Assembly: GCA_963575745.1 (NCBI GenBank)
Contig: CAUYUJ010019270.1
Location: 668,554 to 713,553, forward strand
From: Prorocentrum cordatum
Lineage: Eukaryota; Sar; Dinophyceae; Prorocentrales; Prorocentraceae
Length of the DNA: 45,000 bases
Direction of reading: 5' to 3'
Positions within the stretch are counted from its first letter, which is position 1, and each line of letters starts with the position of its first letter. A program made the position numbers and the translations under genes. The notes beneath the pieces are model-generated. The model was given only the letters and a program-made list of their open reading frames with translations, was not told the origin of the DNA and searched no databases. Positions 11,706-20,045 of the stretch are shown in pieces.

Positions 11706-13092
11706 CTAATAATTGCGTGCAACCATGTATTTGTACTTCACTGCGGTTGTGCAATAGGGACAACGGCCGGAGCCGGTACGAACCCAATGCAATTCAGGGC
11801 AGAGGGACCGACCGTCGTCCGTCCAGGGAACGGTCCGGAGGAACTCTGCTGCCCTTTCAGGCCAGTCCTTAAACTCTGGCCGCAGCGCCGCCGTCTCGTT
11901 GGTATGAATCCAAGCTAGCATGGAATTTGGTTCGAAATCCACCTCATAGGAAGTCCACTCCTGGCTGAAGACAAGGACCCAAGAGGTCAATGGTTCGTTC
12001 GACCCTAACCAATCCATTACCGTTTGAAGCTGGACAACTTTGTCGATGTCGGTGAATCTTGGCACTTGACGGGGCACCGGGGTCCTGTCGCGGCAAACCC
12101 TGTACGAGAAACGAGCAAGAACACGGCCATTAAAGACGAGAATGAGCGGCCAAAAATCTCTGTGCGTTGGGGGCCGGTCCCACAGACGGACTGCGCCCGC
12201 TGTGGGCCACGACCCAATCGCAGAAGGTTGGCCCGCCGCGGGGGCTTGGCCCATTTGGCGAAACTCCTTCGGGGGAGCGCACTCGCCATCCCTACGCTGG
12301 CTTAGCCAGGATGGGGAAGTTTTCTCTAAGTCGCATGGCCGGGCCCCGCTTGGCCGGGAGAAGTCGCAACGAGCCATAGTCCGACTCGAAACAAAGTCCC
12401 GACTTGTCTTGGGGTATTGAATGTCCCCGAGCATTGATGCCTTTAATGTGTCCATGTCCGTAATGTGGAGAAGGGGGCCATGGCACCTGGCTAGGCCAGG
12501 GTCAAAAGGCGCATACATTCTCTCACTTGAAGCAACGAACGTGGAATGGCCCTGACACGCTCTATAGAATATGGGAATGGGGCACGCTGGCCGACCACCC
12601 GTCGTGTCGGGCCAGCTCAGAAAATCCCTCCAGCGTGCGTGGAGCGTTGTGTCGCTAAGGCAAGCAATGGCGCCGGCTTGGATGCCCAAGACTTCCACGG
12701 TGCCTGGCTGCAACGCGGCTGGGCCGTGCACAGCCAGGGCCACCGCTTGGTGTTTGTATCCAATCTTCGTACATGTTCTCGATTAGGTCTCCAAAGTAGA
12801 CCCAACCTCCCGAGGACCTCGCATAATCGGGACAATGTCTCGCGAGGTGCGCAGCAAGCCTCCCGATGCGCCCCGCTGCGTCGTCCGTCCGATAGCTTTG
12901 TCGCTGACAAAACCCCGCGTCGCCTAGGGCGACCGGGTTGTTGGCGTCAGAGACGCCCACGGCTAGCGGAGTCAGGGCCTTGTAGGCGCGAGAATCAAGT
13001 CCTTCGGGGGTGTCGTCAGAGTGAAATGCTGCACGAAGGTATCTACTCGTCTGCTCAAAAGTCCCGGGCTCGAGGTCGAAATCTCCTAGCAA
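11706..13092 (-). pseudogene. KptA/Tpt1-like RNA 2'-phosphotransferase domain (frameshifted)
   Basis: Two overlapping frames carry the two halves. The upstream frame (12655-13092, 145 codons) has the Arg-His pair (R85-H86, ...AAHLARHCPDY...) and the winged-helix signature GGWVYFGDLI (95-104). The downstream frame (11706-12743, 345 codons) has RACQGHS (R61, QGHS 64-67) and then LLHITD (91-96). KptA/Tpt1 enzymes use NAD+ to remove the 2'-phosphate left by RNA ligation and are known for the LRH, GWV, RANQGHS and HGT segments in this order. Here His-Gly-Thr is replaced by His-Ile-Thr. A ~100-residue acidic/Pro region follows, then a C-terminal CPYC tail. One frameshift in ~12655-12743 separates the halves. 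The family assignment is from motif order and is fairly strong. Activity of this copy is unlikely. Confidence 0.7.
12297..12500. repeat. Dispersed-family hairpins with variant loops
   Basis: CTGGC-TTA-GCCAG at 12297-12309 and CCTGGC-TAG-GCCAGG at 12486-12500. The stems are perfect while the loops differ from the usual TGG/TTG. Confidence 0.8.
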
Positions 13093-13215
13093 CGCAAATA
13101 TGGGATCCTCGACGAGCTCTGCTATGCGCGTGAGCGTGTCAAAAGTGCCCTCACGAAGGGCCTCAATCTTGGGAGGTACAGGACCAGTGTTATGGGCCTC
13201 CCGAGTACGCCGCTT

Positions 13216-14180
13216 CTACTGAGCCGGCGTGCTCTGTATAATTTGGGCCCGTTCGGTCTCTGGAAGATAGAGGTTCTGACCCTTGAAGGTGTTGGCGAGG
13301 CCAACGACGATCTCGTCTGCGCCCTGGCGGGGCGGGTCATCCGTCGGGAGAGGCTGCCGCACATCAGGAGAGGGCGGCAGGGTCTCTCGGCAAAAAAAGT
13401 TTGTCGCCGTAGGGCCAAGCCGAATGTCATCATCATCGGGGTAAACTGTAGCAGGGTCCTCCTTATATGGAAAACCAGCGAGGTCAGCGATGGGCGGGCT
13501 AGCCTCAATAGACGCCGGCGTGTCTGGGACACCCGGAGCTTCAACTGCAGGAGAGGGCTCCGCAACGTCTTGGCCGCTCGGAGCGGCGACTGGCGGGGCC
13601 TCCTTCTCAGCTGGCTCAGCCTCGGCATCAGGAAAACTGTCGGGACTTGGTAGGGGACGCATCCGCATACCTCGCCGCGAGCTCAGCCTGTCCTGTAGGA
13701 ACAGCTTCCATATCAACCTCCATTGGTTCACCTCATATCGCTGTTTCGCCCGAGCTGGCTGGGACAGCCGGGCCAACAGGCCGTGGAGGATCACGCATTG
13801 CCTCCTCCGCTTTGGCTGGGCCAGGCGGAGCAATGGCAGCAGACTGCGCATCAGATACCGCATTATCCACCATTGCTGTATCCTGTCGACCAGCTAACGG
13901 GGGAGCGGGGGCTGCAGTCACGGGAGCTGCCTGTGCGGCCTGAGCCGCTGCTTGCGCTTCGGTGTCTCCATCCTTATTAAGATCAGGAAGTTCATCTGCC
14001 ACGGCTGGGCCGGGCTGGGGCGCTGACGCTACCTCCGTCACGGCTGGGCCGGGTGGAGTTGGAGACACTTCCGCTGGCGAGGCCGCGCTGCGCGGAGATG
14101 GAAGCACCCCCTCTGTCACAGCTGGGCCGGGCAGAGGCGCTGGAGGAGTAGGTGCCGTAGGCCCACCAGTGTACGCACCG

Positions 14181-14250
<70 letters not shown>

Positions 14251-14497
14251 GAGTCTGCGAGCTCTCGCTCTGGCCGGCAACTTCAGGAGTGGGAATGAAA
14301 CCAGGTACCTTACCACGGATAGTGTCCGCAATGGCGGTTGCATATTTCTTCCACGGAGCAGAGTAACCGCCTGGTTCATGCAGGCCCCTTTTCTCGGCAA
14401 GCATGTATTCAAACTGTGCGGAGACGATGTCAATCTCCATTTCTCCCAAGCCGTATGGGTCAACCGTGGTCGATTGTCCCTTGAAGGTGGCGCTCCT
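13216..14497 (-). pseudogene. Pro/Ala/Glu-rich cargo ORFs with PGPAV repeats
   Basis: Three overlapping frames (13216-13863, 13733-14119, 14116-14517) are each partly sensible. They read as one low-complexity coding region with frameshifts. The middle frame carries repeated PGPAV(T/A)E units of about 13-15 residues. The following part is Pro/Asp/Glu-rich with a YPDDDDIRLG segment. The upstream part contains a (GA)n run in the coding sense that would give an Arg-Glu repeat. Likely a disordered linker or structural protein segment. No catalytic motif seen. Confidence 0.4.
14181..14248. repeat. (CT)n microsatellite
   Basis: About 34 CT dinucleotides with a single interruption (A at 14203). It sits inside the low-complexity coding region of the outer element and produces Arg-Glu repeats on the coding strand. 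Confidence 0.97.
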
Positions 14498-15640
14498 CTA
14501 CCCATTAAACCAATCACGTTCTCGCTTTAGGGCCTTACGGGCACGATGATCCTCAAAGTGAGCGTTCGAAACCTCACGAATGGACCGGACAACGCGGGCT
14601 GCAGCGTCATCCCCCTCCGGTGCCGGAGACTCCTCTGAAGAGGGATCCGCAGCCGACTGAGGCAGGGGAGGGGCCACAGGAGTGGCCAAACCCTCGGAGC
14701 CTCCGGGGCGGTCAGAGCCCCCATCCTCGGCAACCTCAGCCTTCGCGTTAGCGACCTCGGTCATCGCCGCAGCGACCTCAGCCTTCGCCAGTGGGCTTGC
14801 CCCAACGCCGCCTTGGGCGGGCGGGGGAGTCCGAGGAAAAGGTTTAAGCGGTAGCTGCGGAGGCGCTGGATTGGGCGCAACGTTGACTTGCTGAAGCCGA
14901 AAATCCGCGCATGCTGGTTGCCGAACGGGATGTCCCGGAGGCAAGGGCGGAACAGGTGGGCGAACTGGGGCCTGCCCGCCCTGGGGTGTAGGCCAGGCCT
15001 TAGGCCGTTCCGCCGTCGTTGCGGCGCCTGCCGGCTTGGCCGGTGGCGGTTCCGCTCTCGGCGCGGCGCTCATCGGCTGTGCCGGTGGCCGCTCTTCTCT
15101 TGGCATATCACTCGCCAGCTTGGCCAGCGGTGGCTCCGTCTTTGGTGAGACGCTCGCCAGCTTGGCCGGTGGCGGCTCCGTCTTTGGCATGGCGCTCATC
15201 GGCCTGGTCGATGGCGGCGCTGTCTTTGGCGTGACACTCGCCTGCGTGGCCGGTGGCGGCTCCTTCTTCGGTGCGACGCTCGCCGGCTGGGCCGGTGGCG
15301 GCGCCTTCTTTGGTGCGGCGCTCGCCGGCTGGGCCGGCGGCGGCTCCTTCTTTGGCACGACGCTCGCCGGCTTGGCCGGCGGCGGCGCCATCCTTGGTGG
15401 GGGTGGAGGCGCCACCACTTCCGCGGCTGGGCCGGGCGGAGGAGGAGGCACTCCCTCAGCCACGGCTGGGCCGGGCGAAGAAGGAGGCACTCCCTCTGCC
15501 CGCGGCCTCGGCCGCGCCAAAGGGGGAAAATCTTCAGGCGTAAAGGAAGGAGAGGCGCCGGACGGCTTGGCCGCCTGCGCCTGGGCGTCAACATCGGCCG
15601 AGGCGGCCGATGTCTTCTCTTACTCCCTTGCTGTGAAACC
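14498..15640 (-). CDS. Proline-rich repeat protein segment of the cargo (14-residue repeats)
   Basis: The 340-codon frame 14498-15520 is open upstream to about 15640. It begins with Pro-rich PGPAVAEGVPP units. About nine tandem copies of a 14-residue unit follow, of the type PPPA(Q/K)PAS-x-x-PKK-x (roughly residues 45-175). Next come a Pro-rich linker and an acidic/basic C-terminal segment (residues ~270-340) ending in an Arg/Lys-rich helix. It is most likely a disordered spacer or scaffold in the outer element's long cargo polyprotein. The repeats are decayed towards the C-terminal side. No known enzyme domain. Confidence 0.5.
15031..15412 (-). repeat. 42-bp coding minisatellite
   Basis: About nine tandem 42-bp units encode the 14-residue PPPAQPAS-PKK repeat. 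Most units contain a short hairpin at the same place. The best are stem CGCCGGC/GCCGGCG at 15323-15339 (loop TGG) and at 15365-15381 (loop TTG), a 5-bp stem at 15283-15295 and a 5-bp stem at 15031-15043. Downstream (14490-15030) and upstream (15425-15500) PGPAV units look like related but shifted repeats. Confidence 0.85.
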
Positions 15641-15763
15641 GCGGCCAAATGTCATCAAACTCTGGGCGATATGCCCTATATGGGCTCCGATCCTGTTGCC
15701 ACTGAATGGGCCCCAGGTCTGGCGCCCATTTCCTCTGCGCCTCGTGGACTTGGTCCGTGGCGG

Positions 15764-16771
15764 CTATCCCTGCATCGTCGCGATAACGTTCAACCCCGAA
15801 GTCTTGCTCCAGGGCGTATTTTTCTTCCTGGCGACATGCTGCAGGACAGAATAGCCCTCAATGGCATGAAAAGCCGCGGGCGTCCAATGGTGCAAGCGGA
15901 GTTCGCTCAACACGATCTGGGGCACGTCAAGCGTGCAGAACTGCGGGGGCTTGCCCTTGATCGCTTTGGGCTTCGCATATAAAACAATCTCCGCTGTTAC
16001 CCAGATGCCGTCTCCAAATGTTTCCTCGGCGACGGCATAAGTTGCGTGCGTTGTGGGGCCGTCAACGCAAGGGAATGAATACACGCCCATATTTCCACCT
16101 TTAGCGCCACCGCCGTAGTGGGGATCTGATGGAAGCAGCTGATGGCCCTCCAACACCGAGTGGAGGGCATTCACGGACGTACCGCGTGACTGCTTACTCC
16201 ACCCTAAGTCCTCATCTTTGACCTCACTTAACTTTTCCGTCGTGACGAAGAAGAGCAAAGTGAGCTGCGTACAGTGTGCGTTCCCTGCCTTGTGGGTCTT
16301 GGCTGACAACTTCGCCCAGTTCAGGCGATCGGCAACTGTGGCCTCAGGGTCCTCACGAGTGCGATCAGCCTTGTTGACGAAGAATCGTGCCCAATTAGGA
16401 ACTGTATATGAAGGCTCGAGAAGAGGGGTCTTCGTGGACGTCTGCAGCATCTGGTGGCCCAGCCAACCCTCACCCTTGGCGTGTATCTGGAGGGTCTTGA
16501 ATGCTTTGCCACGGTCCGGATCCTTTCCGGCCATCAGCGATGCAATTCGTTCTTCGTACTTTTCCCCTGGCCAGCAGTTCGTTGCGCTCATCGGCCAATT
16601 AAGATTGCCGCTTTGCACAGTGAACGGTTTGAGAAAATCGAACTGCTGCTTCTCATTGGTCGAGGGATTAAGGTAGGGCAAACTCACAATGGTCTGATAC
16701 AACTGGTGCACAGGCCAATCGCACTCCCAATCATTATCCTTGGCAGGGTTGCCGCCGGCTTTGAGACGCAT
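15764..16771 (-). CDS. Possible ADP-ribosyltransferase (PARP/ART)-like cargo ORF
   Basis: Intact 335-codon frame. Residues 196-231 read RGTSVNALHSVLEGHQLLPS...GVYSF. This resembles the HGTS...A..I...G.L.PS...GVY pattern at the NAD-binding core of PARP/ART-fold proteins. The usual His of HGTS is Arg here (R196). Downstream, TFGDGIWVTAEIVL (251-264) could be the following strands. The first ~180 residues are not recognised. If the assignment holds, it is a second member of the ART superfamily in this element beside the KptA-like domain. Loss of the His would argue against classical activity. The assignment is an inference from a short motif and needs a profile search. Confidence 0.4.
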   Translation of the reverse strand: MRLKAGGNPAKDNDWECDWPVHQLYQTIVSLPYLNPSTNEKQQFDFLKPFTVQSGNLNWPMSATNCWPGEKYEERIASLMAGKDPDRGKAFKTLQIHAKGEGWLGHQMLQTSTKTPLLEPSYTVPNWARFFVNKADRTREDPEATVADRLNWAKLSAKTHKAGNAHCTQLTLLFFVTTEKLSEVKDEDLGWSKQSRGTSVNALHSVLEGHQLLPSDPHYGGGAKGGNMGVYSFPCVDGPTTHATYAVAEETFGDGIWVTAEIVLYAKPKAIKGKPPQFCTLDVPQIVLSELRLHHWTPAAFHAIEGYSVLQHVARKKNTPWSKTSGLNVIATMQG

Positions 16772-16819
16772 GGGGAAGCGTTTTCCGCCGAACCTTCCTG
16801 ACCCATTGGCAGGGCATTT

Positions 16820-18365
16820 TCAGCGGATGGCCTGCTCCGCCTCCTCGCCGGGCGTCTTGGCATCCTCTGCGCAAGTCACGGGAGCGAGCGCAGGTGCGCG
16901 GGGCGGCTGGGCCGCCCGCTCTGCAGTGACTTCACCCAAAGCGGCTTGGCCGCTGGGTGTGGCAATAGGCGCTATTTTCGCCAGCTCATGTATCGCGGCA
17001 CACATATGTTGATCATTCACAACTCCCTCCGAAGGCAATCGGAGGCGTTCCCCTTTCGGGGGCGTGCCTGGACAAAAGGGGAGACATCGTGGCAGGAAAT
17101 ATCGCAGTTCCCGCCACACAGAAAGCCCCTCGTGGTCATTTCCTCGTCTGAGAAAATTAACGAAGTTGTCCGAAAGCTTGGAATGAATGGCCCCTTCCCC
17201 TGAACCGTTTCGAACGGCAGGGAACCTCGAGGGGTCCAAAGGGGTCCTAAACGGACGAGTGTTGAACACGGACTGAGGCACGTTATTGTCAGTGGGGCTC
17301 CACTCGTGCCAGTACTTGACTAGCTCTCCGAGGGTAGCCTCCATTGCTGTGCGCCCGTCATCTCGCCTGTTCGATGAGGGCCGACCCCCCGCTACGGCTG
17401 GGCCGCCGGAGGGTCGGCAAAAGAACAGAGCTGCAAGCCTCGCGGCCTTCAACATATGTTCAGTGAACATCTCGGCCGCCAAGCAACTCTCCACTTGTCC
17501 GTCTCTACCTGTCTTGTAGTCATTGTGAGCTGACAGAGAGTGGTAGAAGTCGCCACTGGGGTGGCGCAGCTTACGGCACAGGCACGCACCATCAAGAATC
17601 ATGATGCGTGGATGTATCCCCGCGGCCCTGTAGTCCTCAATCCGACGGTTCATCTGAGCTCGGACAAGGGTGGCCACGTCGTCCCATGATGGGTCGACTT
17701 TGCCGCCGTCTGGGGACTGCCAACACCTGTGGTCTCCGCCAATGAACAAGATCTCGATCGCACCATCAGGCGAGCGCTTTACCGCTTCGTCTATGATGCG
17801 ATCAGAAGTCTCGAGCATTAGTCGGAGGGCTCCAGCGAGAACCGTCGGGTTCTCGGGCCGAGAAGGCATCCCTTGCTTTCCCTCCACACGAATGCCAAGC
17901 AAATCGCGTGTCGCCTGGTTAGCAATGTCTTTGAAGGACCAAAAGACAAACCGCACTGGTGTATGGACTCCCTTCCGACCAGCTATGCGTTTTGGAGGCT
18001 TCCAGGAGGTCTGGACCTCGGCAGCCTCCCATAACACTGGCGGTCATGCCATCAATTTGCTCGGTCAAGAAATGTTTGACATGAAACCCTGGCGCGACGT
18101 TCTTGCCGGCTGCCGTTTTTAACGAGGCCGTAGAATCTGAAGCAAGATGGGCAGTGCAGGACCAGAACTTGTATTTCTTGTGTTGCATTTTGCACAAAGG
18201 GTGGAACAAGTTGGGGCCTGTCCCGTCTTCATCATAGCCGCGATGTCCTCGCCAACAAATGGGGCCCAGGAGTGCCCACTCTGGCGGGCAATCTGAGTTA
18301 TGGCCTGGCACTTCTCCTGAAATGTCAGCATGCTCGTCCAGGCCTTCAACCGAGGATCAGTCACG
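16820..18365 (-). pseudogene. Unrecognised cargo domain with IGGD...DGA...H motifs
   Basis: The main frame is 16820-18037 (405 codons). It is preceded, with two single-base frame changes, by sensible sequence in 17919-18311 and 18119-18364. Residues 95-102 read ILFIGGDH (Gly-Gly-Asp at 100-102), 144-150 RIMILDG, and 162-171 GDFYHSLSAH. Regularly spaced hydrophobic strands ending in Gly/Asp fit an alpha/beta fold. The layout recalls SGNH hydrolases, but the nucleophilic Ser is missing, so I do not call it one. The C-terminal ~80 residues are Pro/Ala-rich. Two hairpins of the dispersed family with long stems lie at 16901-16917 (7 bp) and 16940-16954 (6 bp). Confidence 0.45.
16901..16954. repeat. 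Two adjacent dispersed-family hairpins
   Basis: GGGCGGC-TGG-GCCGCCC at 16901-16917 (7-bp stem) and AGCGGC-TTG-GCCGCT at 16940-16954 (6-bp stem). The two are read in different codon phases on the coding strand (Ala-Gln-Pro and Gly-Gln-Ala). Confidence 0.88.
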
Positions 18366-18368
18366 TCA

Positions 18369-18749
18369 TCATAGAAATTGAAGAAACTCGGTCACGCGTG
18401 CGTCCCAATCGTGTGTAGGCGAGTCGGCATGATCGGCGTAATCGCCCTTGTTCCTATGGTAGTCGAGAACATTCCAGATACCGCGCCCAAGGTAGGGCGG
18501 GTCCTGGCCATCATCATCGACTTCCATTGGCGCAGGGTCAGGGGGCCCACCTCCGCCGCCGCCCCCAGGAGGGCCGCCAGAGGGCTGAGGGAGGGCCACC
18601 TGAGTCCGGCGGGGCGCCTCCACCACCGGCTGGGCCGGGGGAGGGCCCACCGCCGGCCCCGCCGTCGGCATGACCTGGCGGGGCAGCTGCATCTGAGGAC
18701 GACCCTGCGGGTTGCCCGCCGGCCGCCTGACGCCCAATTCGTTGAGCAT
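18369..18749 (-). pseudogene. Linker frame between zinc-finger ORF and downstream domain
   Basis: 126 codons, Pro/Gly-rich first half and a sensible second half with an acidic stretch (MEVDDDGQDPP) and TEFLQFL at its end. The stop TGA at 18369-18371 is followed one base out of frame by YDDVTDPRLKAW, so a one-base shift joins it to the downstream ORF. The upstream ORF (18538-19443) overlaps it in another frame. I infer a frameshifted continuation of one long coding sequence. Confidence 0.45.
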
Positions 18750-19443
18750 CAGGAGGCTTAGGTGGCAGCGGATGAAGCGGTGGCGGCGCCGTCGCGGCGC
18801 TGGCTCGCTTGCTGGCCGGACCGACTGGGTCGGCCGTCAGCTGCTCGCGCAACCTCCGCCCCTGCGGCGCCTTGCTGCAATGCGGCAGGTGCTTCTGTAA
18901 GAACGGGATCTCTCCCATGAGGCCGCATCCATTTGGGCAGGATGTAATGAAGGGCAAGTCGATGACTGGGTCACCGCTTTCCTCCTCGCGAGGCTCTTCT
19001 GGGGGGATCTCAGGATCGGGCTCAAGGGAAGCCTCAGGCAGCGGCGGCTTCTCGCTCGCAACGACTGGGTCGCGCGGGCGAGCCGTCTCGGCTGCGACGT
19101 CTTCTGCGACGTGTTGTTGTCCGCTCTCACCTGCACTCAATCCGAGCCCTGTGCTTTCAAGCCACGCTTGAAAATCAGGTGGACGCGCGAACTTGGTGAG
19201 AGCCAAGCGCCGGGCCCTGGCCTGGTCGGGGAAGGACCGGAAGCATTTGGCTCTGGCTGCCTCCGCGAGGGCCTCCTCGACCACATGCACTGGCCTGCGG
19301 AATTTGCCCTTGACAAAAGGCAGGGCAAACATTGTACCCCACCCGTCCCCTACGGCTTGGCCGCGGGGCGGTGAGTGCATAGATGGTCCCCAAATGTTCA
19401 TCCAAACGACAGGGGGGCCATCAGTTTCGCGATTAGCCACGGG
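18538..19443 (-). pseudogene. Second half of a cargo ORF split by the nested retrotransposon
   Basis: Open frame whose first codons (…PVANRETDG…, from 19443) continue directly from the frame that ends at 28505 on the other side of the nested element. The inserted length plus one duplicated AACG is 9,057 bp, divisible by three, so the frame is preserved in the empty site. Residues about 168-189 read SCPNGCGLMGEI...KHLPHC, a C-x3-C...H-x3-C arrangement like a TRAF-type or C2HC zinc finger. Acidic and Pro/Gly-rich low-complexity sequence follows. The 100 N-terminal residues (VWMNIWGP..., LPFVKGKFRR...) look folded but are not recognised. Confidence 0.6.
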
Positions 19444-19447
19444 AACG
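19444..19447. other. Target-site duplication of nested element, left (AACG)
   Basis: AACG immediately precedes the TG end of the left LTR and is repeated at 28501-28504 after the CA end of the right LTR. Confidence 0.85.
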
Positions 19448-19635
19448 TGTTTGTTAAGTCCGCGGGCACGGGGGAAAAAGAGAAACTGGGAAGGGACGAT
19501 ACGTCTTGCAGCAAGACCTCGAAAGTCTCGGGTGCTTCTTCATGCCTCCGCGCGGAGGCCTCTAAAGCCCAAAGGGCTGCGGAAACTCTCTAGACGAATC
19601 CAAAGGGGCAGGAGGGGAGGAGGAAAAGGAACACA
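19448..19635 (-). repeat. 3' LTR of nested element
   Basis: 188 bp, TG...CA ends, matching 28313-28500 with 11 substitutions and no indel. Ten of the 11 differences are transitions. No clear polypurine tract is visible on the coding strand just before it (19636-19660). Confidence 0.93.
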
Positions 19636-19647
19636 ACGGGGCTACTT

Positions 19648-20045
19648 TTAGTGGATTCGACATAGGGGGAAAACCGTACCTCCCATCCGCGCCTCCCCGG
19701 CCTGACCCGGCCTGTCCCCTGGCCCAGTAGCCGCCCCCTCGGTCAACACCTGGCGCGACGCGCGGCGGGAGCGGGACTTGAGATCATTATTGAGCGCTCT
19801 TTCCGTTAAATGCCTGTCCTCGTCTATGAGGATCATCGTACCCCTCTGGAGCAAATCAGACAGCGCAACGTTACCACGGCCAGGATCCGCCTTCGCGAGA
19901 CTATCCGCGGCCATCCTTCCGCGAGGGACCCACCTCACTTGAGACCCCACGGCAGCGAGGCTATCACGGACCACCGCAAGCTCGATCGCATTCCTTCGAT
20001 CCGCTCGGGAGCCAGCGCTATTCCGAGACAGTGTGTCAAATATTG
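19648..20045 (-). pseudogene. RNase H C-terminal part of nested element, shifted frame
   Basis: The frame 19648-19974, open upstream to about 20045, reads RNAIELAVVRDSL...RWVPRGRMAADSLAK. This matches the end of copia RNase H, where Ala-Asp-x-Leu-Thr/Ala-Lys carries the last catalytic Asp. It should continue the RT/RNase H frame but is offset by one base near 20046. A single missing base on the coding strand within the GCTAGTCAA context would explain it. A basic tail follows into the 3' untranslated region. Confidence 0.65.

Noticed and set aside
14116-14517. Arg-Glu repeat proteins
   Set aside because: These frames come from the (CT)n microsatellite at 14181-14248.
16820-18037. SGNH/GDSL hydrolase call
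   Set aside because: Motif layout is suggestive but the nucleophilic Ser of block I is absent (GGDH), so a named family is not justified.
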